From RBC074 sp964470555 (lineage in GTDB: Bacteria > Acidobacteriota > Blastocatellia > RBC074), in NCBI GenBank assembly GCA_964470555.1, contig CAYYDG010000013.1:76619-140618 (forward strand): a stretch of 64,000 nucleotides of DNA. The letters run 5' to 3'. The notes beneath the pieces were generated by a model. That model was not told the origin of the DNA. It did no database searches and saw only the letters and a list, made by a program, of their open reading frames with translations. Made by a program: the position numbers and the translations under genes. Below are positions 60,138-64,000 of the stretch, piece after piece. The number at the start of each line of letters is the position of its first letter. Within the stretch, counting starts at the first letter, position 1.

Positions 60138-60194
60138 CCAAAAGCGCGAAAGGCACAAAAGCAGATTTTGCTTTTGTGCCTTTCGCGCTTTTGG
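60138..60194. terminator. 26-bp perfect hairpin terminator
   Basis: A perfect 26-bp stem (60138-60163 with 60169-60194) with a 5-base loop GATTT. The arms contain AAAAGCGCGAAAGGCACAAA. It lies between two convergent genes and shares the AAAAGCGCGA word with the hairpins at 35906 and 39871. Confidence 0.93.
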
Positions 60195-60207
60195 TCCTGG
60201 GCCGACG

Positions 60208-61668
60208 TTATTTGTCTCGATAATTAAGCGCCGGTTTTTGATTGGCCGGTATGCGGGAACGATATTCGTAACCCGCGCGGCGTTTGTTGAAATCGGCTTT
60301 GGCGGCTTCGATCAATTTCGGATCGTGGAGCAGGTCAATCGCCGTCAAGGTCAGTGTTTTGGCGGCGATGGTCAATCCTTTGCGGCCAATCGGGCTGCCG
60401 GTGCAGGCGACGGCTTGCCAACTGTGGCCGGGCGTTCCCGGAACATACGTGGCGGTGCGAAATTCGCTGGTTGGTACGATCCAGCTTACGTCGGCAACAT
60501 CCGTGGAACCGGAGCTGACGCCGCCCTCCATTTCCTGCACCTGTTCCTGACTGCCAAGTTCCAACGCGCCTTCCAGCGAAAACGTCTTTCGCAACTTTTC
60601 GGCAAAGGCCATTTCTTCGGCGGAATACTTCACGCCGCCGACCCGTCGCAAATTCTTATCAATCGCTTTGGCCAGCGGTTCGTTGGGTAATTCGTTGTAT
60701 ACGCTGCCAACCAGTTCCATTTCCATTCGCGTTTCGGTGGCCAGCGCGCCTGCTTCGGCGCATTTGACGACGCGGGACCAGATGCCATCCAACACAGGCA
60801 TGCTCGGATGCCGCGCATACATATAAATTTCGGCAAAATCCGGCACGACGTTCGGCGCTTCGCCGCCTTTGGTGATGATGTAATGCAACCGCGTGGTTTG
60901 CGGCACGTGTTCGCGCAGCATATCCACCGCGTGAGCCATCAACATCACCGCATCAAGCGAAGAGCGGCCTTTGTCCGGCGCTGCCGCCGCGTGCGAAGCC
61001 GCTCCGTAAAAGCGGAACTTCGCGGTGACATTGGCCAGTGTGGATTTCATGCTGGCGCTGTTGGCGTCGCCGGGATGCCAGGCCAGCGCCACATCCAGGT
61101 CGTTGAACACTCCGGCGCGCGCCATGAAGACTTTGCCTGAACCGCCCTCTTCGGCGGGCGTGCCGTAAAATTTGATCGTGCCGCTGAGTTTCTTTTCCGC
61201 CAGATAATTCTTCAGCGTGATGGCCGCAAAGGCCGAAGCCACGCCGAACAAGTTGTGGCCGCATCCGTGGCCTGGGCCGCCGGTCACGCGCGCGCGCTTT
61301 TCGGCGACGAACGCGACTTGCGATAAACCGGGCAGCGCGTCGTATTCGCCCAAAATGCCTATGACGGGTTTGCCCGTTCCAAACGTGGCGACGAAAGCCG
61401 TCGGGATTTCCGCGATGTTTTCTTCAATCTGAAAACCTGCGGCTTTCAATTCGGCTTTCAGCAACGTGGAACTGTTGTGTTCCTTGTATCCGACTTCGGC
61501 GAATTCCCAGATGCGACGCGACATTTCGCCGTAATAATCGGCGCGTCCGTCCATCTTTTTTAAAACCTCGTCACGTTCATCGGTGGAATAAGTAGCAGTT
61601 GCGGCAGGCAAGCTCAGAAGCAGCAAAGCCAGACCACAAAACAGTATGCGCAAGCGGCGTGTCAGCAT
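60208..61668 (-). CDS. Exported M20-family amidohydrolase (AbgB-like)
   Basis: 486 residues with an N-terminal signal (RILFCGLALLLLSLPAATAT). M20 metal-site motifs: GILGEYDALPGL, GHGCGHNLFG, the Glu pair in PAEEGGSGKVFM, DVALAWHPGDA, and the C-terminal STDVADVSWIVPTSEF and PGTPGHSWQAVA. The pattern is closest to AbgB/p-aminobenzoyl-glutamate hydrolases; an indoleacetyl- or other acyl-amino acid substrate is possible. A GAGGT lies before the ATG at 61668, preferred over the GTG at 61683. Confidence 0.9.
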   Translation of the reverse strand: MLTRRLRILFCGLALLLLSLPAATATYSTDERDEVLKKMDGRADYYGEMSRRIWEFAEVGYKEHNSSTLLKAELKAAGFQIEENIAEIPTAFVATFGTGKPVIGILGEYDALPGLSQVAFVAEKRARVTGGPGHGCGHNLFGVASAFAAITLKNYLAEKKLSGTIKFYGTPAEEGGSGKVFMARAGVFNDLDVALAWHPGDANSASMKSTLANVTAKFRFYGAASHAAAAPDKGRSSLDAVMLMAHAVDMLREHVPQTTRLHYIITKGGEAPNVVPDFAEIYMYARHPSMPVLDGIWSRVVKCAEAGALATETRMEMELVGSVYNELPNEPLAKAIDKNLRRVGGVKYSAEEMAFAEKLRKTFSLEGALELGSQEQVQEMEGGVSSGSTDVADVSWIVPTSEFRTATYVPGTPGHSWQAVACTGSPIGRKGLTIAAKTLTLTAIDLLHDPKLIEAAKADFNKRRAGYEYRSRIPANQKPALNYRDK

Positions 61669-62026
61669 GGCTTGAAACCTCACATCATTGAATTTTAGGT
61701 TGAATGATTCTCGAAACGAGCCGCGATTCTAGGTGCGGCCTAAAGGCGAGTCAAGAATCGCTTCCAATATACCAAATCGGTTGTTGTAGAGATGTTTCTG
61801 TATGCATTCGCTTCAGGTTGACGTAGATCGAAAATCCTCCCGTTGATTGTGCTCTACCCATAACATCTTTCTCTTCAATCAACTAAGGACTTTAATTTAG
61901 CAGATGCTTTAGAAGGCATACCATTTGCAAAAAAAACGATGAGCAGTTACCCACATACCCCAGAGTTTCTTTTCAACTTTTCAACTACTTGAGTAATGTC
62001 CCGGCTCAATTTTTCTGGAGGAAGTC
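61669..62026. other. Intergenic region, divergent
   Basis: 358 bases between divergent genes, AT-richer than its surroundings toward 61880-61990. No gene seen. GGAGGA at 62017-62022 is the ribosome-binding site of the next gene. No clean promoter pair was found. Confidence 0.4.
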
Positions 62027-62884
62027 ATGAAGTTTTTTGTGTGTTTAATGGCGATTACATTGCTGGTTTCTTCTTCGGCATTGTCCCAAGATCGTGCGCG
62101 GATGAAAGGATCAGCACAGGCAGATGGACAAGCACAAGCTCAAAAATCGGATCAGTCGTTGATGCTTGATGCTGGAACACAACTCAGTGCGGAATTGCTG
62201 ACGACTTTGGATGCCAAAAAAGCCAAGCCAGGGGATGAGTTCAAAATGCGCACGCTGAAACCAATCGTGGTCGAGGGAAAACAGGTGATCTCAAAAGGCG
62301 CGGTGTTAACCGGCCAGGTCATTGAAACGAGCCAAGCCGAAGGGAAAAACGGAGTTTCTCATCTGAAGCTTGGCTTCAATCAATTGCAAAACAAAAATTT
62401 GACCATGCCTTTTTCGGCGACAATCCAGCAGATCACCCGGGCGACGATTGACAGTCAGGCACAAGCGAATGATATGGCCACAGCGGAAACAAACGTCATG
62501 ACGAGTTCACGGTCAACCGCTTCTGGCAGGTCAAACGGCGGTGGTTTGCTTGGCGGCGCAACCGGAGCAGTCGTAGGCACGGTTGGCAGTGCAATTGGCA
62601 CAACGACCAGCACGGTAAACGACACCGTTGGCAATGTAGCGACTGGTGTCCAACAAACGTCCGGCAGCGTTGTCGCCATTTCATCGGAAACGCTGAATAG
62701 CACATCAGCCAACGCCCAGGGACTAATTTCGATCACTTCAGAGACCTCTGCTGAAACAAGCGGTCAAGCCAATGGAAATTCCATGCTTTCACTGGCTGGG
62801 CGAAATGTGAAGGTCGAAAAAGGAGCGGTCTTTTTGCTTCGCACTGACAAATCCATGACCATCGCATCAAACAAAGAACGTTGA
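62027..62884 (+). CDS. Exported protein with glycine-zipper-like segment, unknown function
   Basis: 285 residues. Signal FFVCLMAITLLVSSSALSQ, a Gln/Ala-rich start (QADGQAQAQKSDQ), then a beta-rich domain (LDAGTQLSAELLTTLDAKKA, PGDEFKMRTLKPIVVEGKQV, ISKGAVLTGQVIETSQ) resembling the exported conjugation-type or SH3-like beta barrels found in many acidobacterial secretomes. A Gly/Ser/Thr-rich segment follows (GGGLLGGATGAVVGTVGSAI). The start codon has GGAGGA in front. Function unknown. Confidence 0.7.
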   Translation: MKFFVCLMAITLLVSSSALSQDRARMKGSAQADGQAQAQKSDQSLMLDAGTQLSAELLTTLDAKKAKPGDEFKMRTLKPIVVEGKQVISKGAVLTGQVIETSQAEGKNGVSHLKLGFNQLQNKNLTMPFSATIQQITRATIDSQAQANDMATAETNVMTSSRSTASGRSNGGGLLGGATGAVVGTVGSAIGTTTSTVNDTVGNVATGVQQTSGSVVAISSETLNSTSANAQGLISITSETSAETSGQANGNSMLSLAGRNVKVEKGAVFLLRTDKSMTIASNKER

Positions 62885-62913
62885 GGCGAAACGTCATGAC
62901 AGATTGAAGTGAC

Positions 62914-62951
62914 AAAATTCCGAAGCCATCCCAATTGGCTTCGGAATTTTT
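62914..62951. terminator. Convergent terminator
   Basis: A perfect 15-bp stem AAAATTCCGAAGCCA/TGGCTTCGGAATTTT with a 7-base loop between two convergent genes, with T and A runs at the ends. Confidence 0.93.
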
Positions 62952-62976
62952 GTTTTCAGCGATGTGCGGTGAAGTT

Positions 62977-63723
62977 TCAGTCAGTGTGCAGCAAGCTGGA
63001 TGCTGCTTCGTCCAGCATCCACAGCAAGGAACCACTGGACGGTTGAATCAACTGGCTAGGATATGTTTGGGGATGGTATTCACCTTCCAGAACGTTTTGC
63101 AAGGTCGCGGCTTTGTCTTCGCCGGCGATCAGAAAGATGACGTTGCGCGCGTTGTTGATCGTTTTGGCCGTCAGCGTGATGCGCCACGCATTCAGCTTTT
63201 CGACGAAGTTGGCAACGGCGATTTGATCGGTCGCTTGCAAAGCCTTTGTTCCCGGAAACAACGATGCCGTATGGCCGTCCGCTCCCATTCCCAAAAAGAC
63301 CAGATCGAATTGCGGCGTTTCTGAGTTGAAGGTTTGCCGCAAGGTTGTCGCATAACGTTCCGCTGCGCGTTGGTGGTCGTCGTCTTCGGCTGGGATGCGG
63401 AAAATCTTTTCCGGCGACGCGGCGACTTTGCTGAGCAGCGTTTCCGTAGTCATTCGGAAATTGCTGTCGGGATGATCTGGAAGAACGCAACGTTCGTCGC
63501 CCCAGAAAAACTGAATGTCCGACCAGGGCAGTGAAGTGGAAAACGGAGATTTCGCCAGCAGCGAAAACATTGCTTTGGGCGTTGAACCGCCCGAAAGCGC
63601 GACGGTGAACGTGCCGCGTTCGGCGATGGATTGTTCGGCCAGACTTGCAAACCGGCTGGCTGCTGCCCAGGCCAGTTCCTGCGGATTGTCGTAAATTTCC
63701 AGATGATATTCAGATTGTTTCAT
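62977..63723 (-). CDS. pgl: 6-phosphogluconolactonase
   Basis: 248 residues, DevB/Pgl type: TVALSGGSTPKAMFSLLAKS, FFWGDERCVLPDHPDSNFRM, LVFLGMGADGHTASLFPGT, then RITLTAKTINNARNVIFLIAGE. It hydrolyses 6-phosphogluconolactone to 6-phosphogluconate in the oxidative pentose phosphate pathway. The start at ATG 63723 is preferred over the TTG six codons upstream. No zwf or gnd is visible before the window ends. Confidence 0.94.
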   Translation of the reverse strand: MKQSEYHLEIYDNPQELAWAAASRFASLAEQSIAERGTFTVALSGGSTPKAMFSLLAKSPFSTSLPWSDIQFFWGDERCVLPDHPDSNFRMTTETLLSKVAASPEKIFRIPAEDDDHQRAAERYATTLRQTFNSETPQFDLVFLGMGADGHTASLFPGTKALQATDQIAVANFVEKLNAWRITLTAKTINNARNVIFLIAGEDKAATLQNVLEGEYHPQTYPSQLIQPSSGSLLWMLDEAASSLLHTD

Positions 63724-63981
63724 AGTGATTTGGGGAACCAACCCCAGCGATTTGGAAAAAATCAGATTAGCCGCTTCAAGAATAGAATGCGGAAAATCTT
63801 TCTCAAAATACTTTCAAAATTGTTTTCAGACGTTTCGCTATCCCGGCAAATTTAGTATTCTTCGCCCGCCACCTCGTTCAGGACACAGCGGGTTTACTTT
63901 CAGGTTTGGCGAATTGCCATAATTTATAAAATTCGTTTCTTGTTCCTTACGTTTCGCTCACTCAGGAGAGAGATTTTGAAA
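63724..63981. other. Divergent upstream region at the window end
   Basis: No gene. A TAATTTATAAAAT stretch at about 63920-63932 could be a -10 region for the gene starting at 63982; AGGAGAG is its ribosome-binding site. Confidence 0.35.
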
Positions 63982-64000
63982 ATGAGTGACCAATTGGAAA
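63982..64000 (+). CDS. Start of a gene truncated by the window end
   Basis: ATG AGT GAC CAA TTG GAA gives M-S-D-Q-L-E behind AGGAGAGAG. A TTG at 63975 is an alternative start. Too short to identify. Confidence 0.35.

Overview
The window is a typical chromosomal stretch of a Gram-negative, diderm bacterium, most probably an Acidobacteriota member of the Blastocatellia type. This is inferred from the gene mix, not from a marker gene: an Oar-like TonB-dependent receptor with an N-terminal carboxypeptidase-regulatory domain, a TPR plus FG-GAP plus ASPIC/UnbV (CRTAC1-like) secreted protein, three tandem tricorn-type proteases, a bamA-ompH-ompH-lpxD-fabZ-lpxA envelope cluster, and many intergenic hairpins built from short repeated words. 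No rRNA, tRNA, CRISPR array, insertion sequence or phage gene was found.

Layout. 1-2.7 kb: a two-component pair (histidine kinase, then a response regulator cut by the window edge) and a secreted protein with an ADETR repeat, all on the minus strand. 2.9-9.4 kb (plus): valS, an exported adenosine-deaminase-like enzyme, nadC and a serine/threonine dehydratase-like PLP enzyme. 9.4-10.3 kb: a gene remnant, then a promoter, a structured leader and a terminator hairpin ahead of metY. 10.3-17.7 kb (plus): metY, metX, an Rsm22-like methyltransferase, hutH and the CRTAC1-like gene. 17.8-22.1 kb (minus): the large TonB-dependent receptor and a small membrane protein. 22.6-35.9 kb (plus): a C-terminal-processing protease, a small coiled-coil protein and three tricorn paralogs, with a two-gene nucleotidyltransferase-like module translationally coupled behind the first.

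36.0-46.6 kb is the accessory part, made of small two-gene modules: HigB/HigA toxin-antitoxin with a palindromic operator in its promoter; a DUF692 (MNIO) enzyme with an overlapping partner; an esterase/TPR protein; a DUF5678 protein with a retropepsin-like protease; a P-loop ATPase with an overlapping TPR protein; and a bacterial XPB helicase with Bax1 (DUF790). The modules with no described function are the best candidates for an undescribed system.

46.6-53.5 kb (minus) is the outer-membrane biogenesis operon (bamA, two ompH/skp paralogs, lpxD, fabZ, lpxA). 53.9-59.4 kb (minus) holds a possibly frameshifted small gene, a ClpC-type unfoldase whose middle domain is replaced by an Arg/Asp/Tyr/Pro-rich linker, a LolD-type ABC ATPase and a membrane-anchored protein. 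59.6-64 kb holds two small secreted proteins, an M20 amidohydrolase, 6-phosphogluconolactonase and the first codons of a gene that leaves the window.

Across the window many intergenic gaps carry long hairpins whose arms are tandem runs of a 7-14-base word (CACGAAG, AAAAGTC/AAAAGGC, CAGGATT, CCGACTA, GACGGAAAT). One element is nested inside another, one abuts a start codon, and similar word runs occur in frame inside coding sequence. This suggests a propagating class of non-coding elements.
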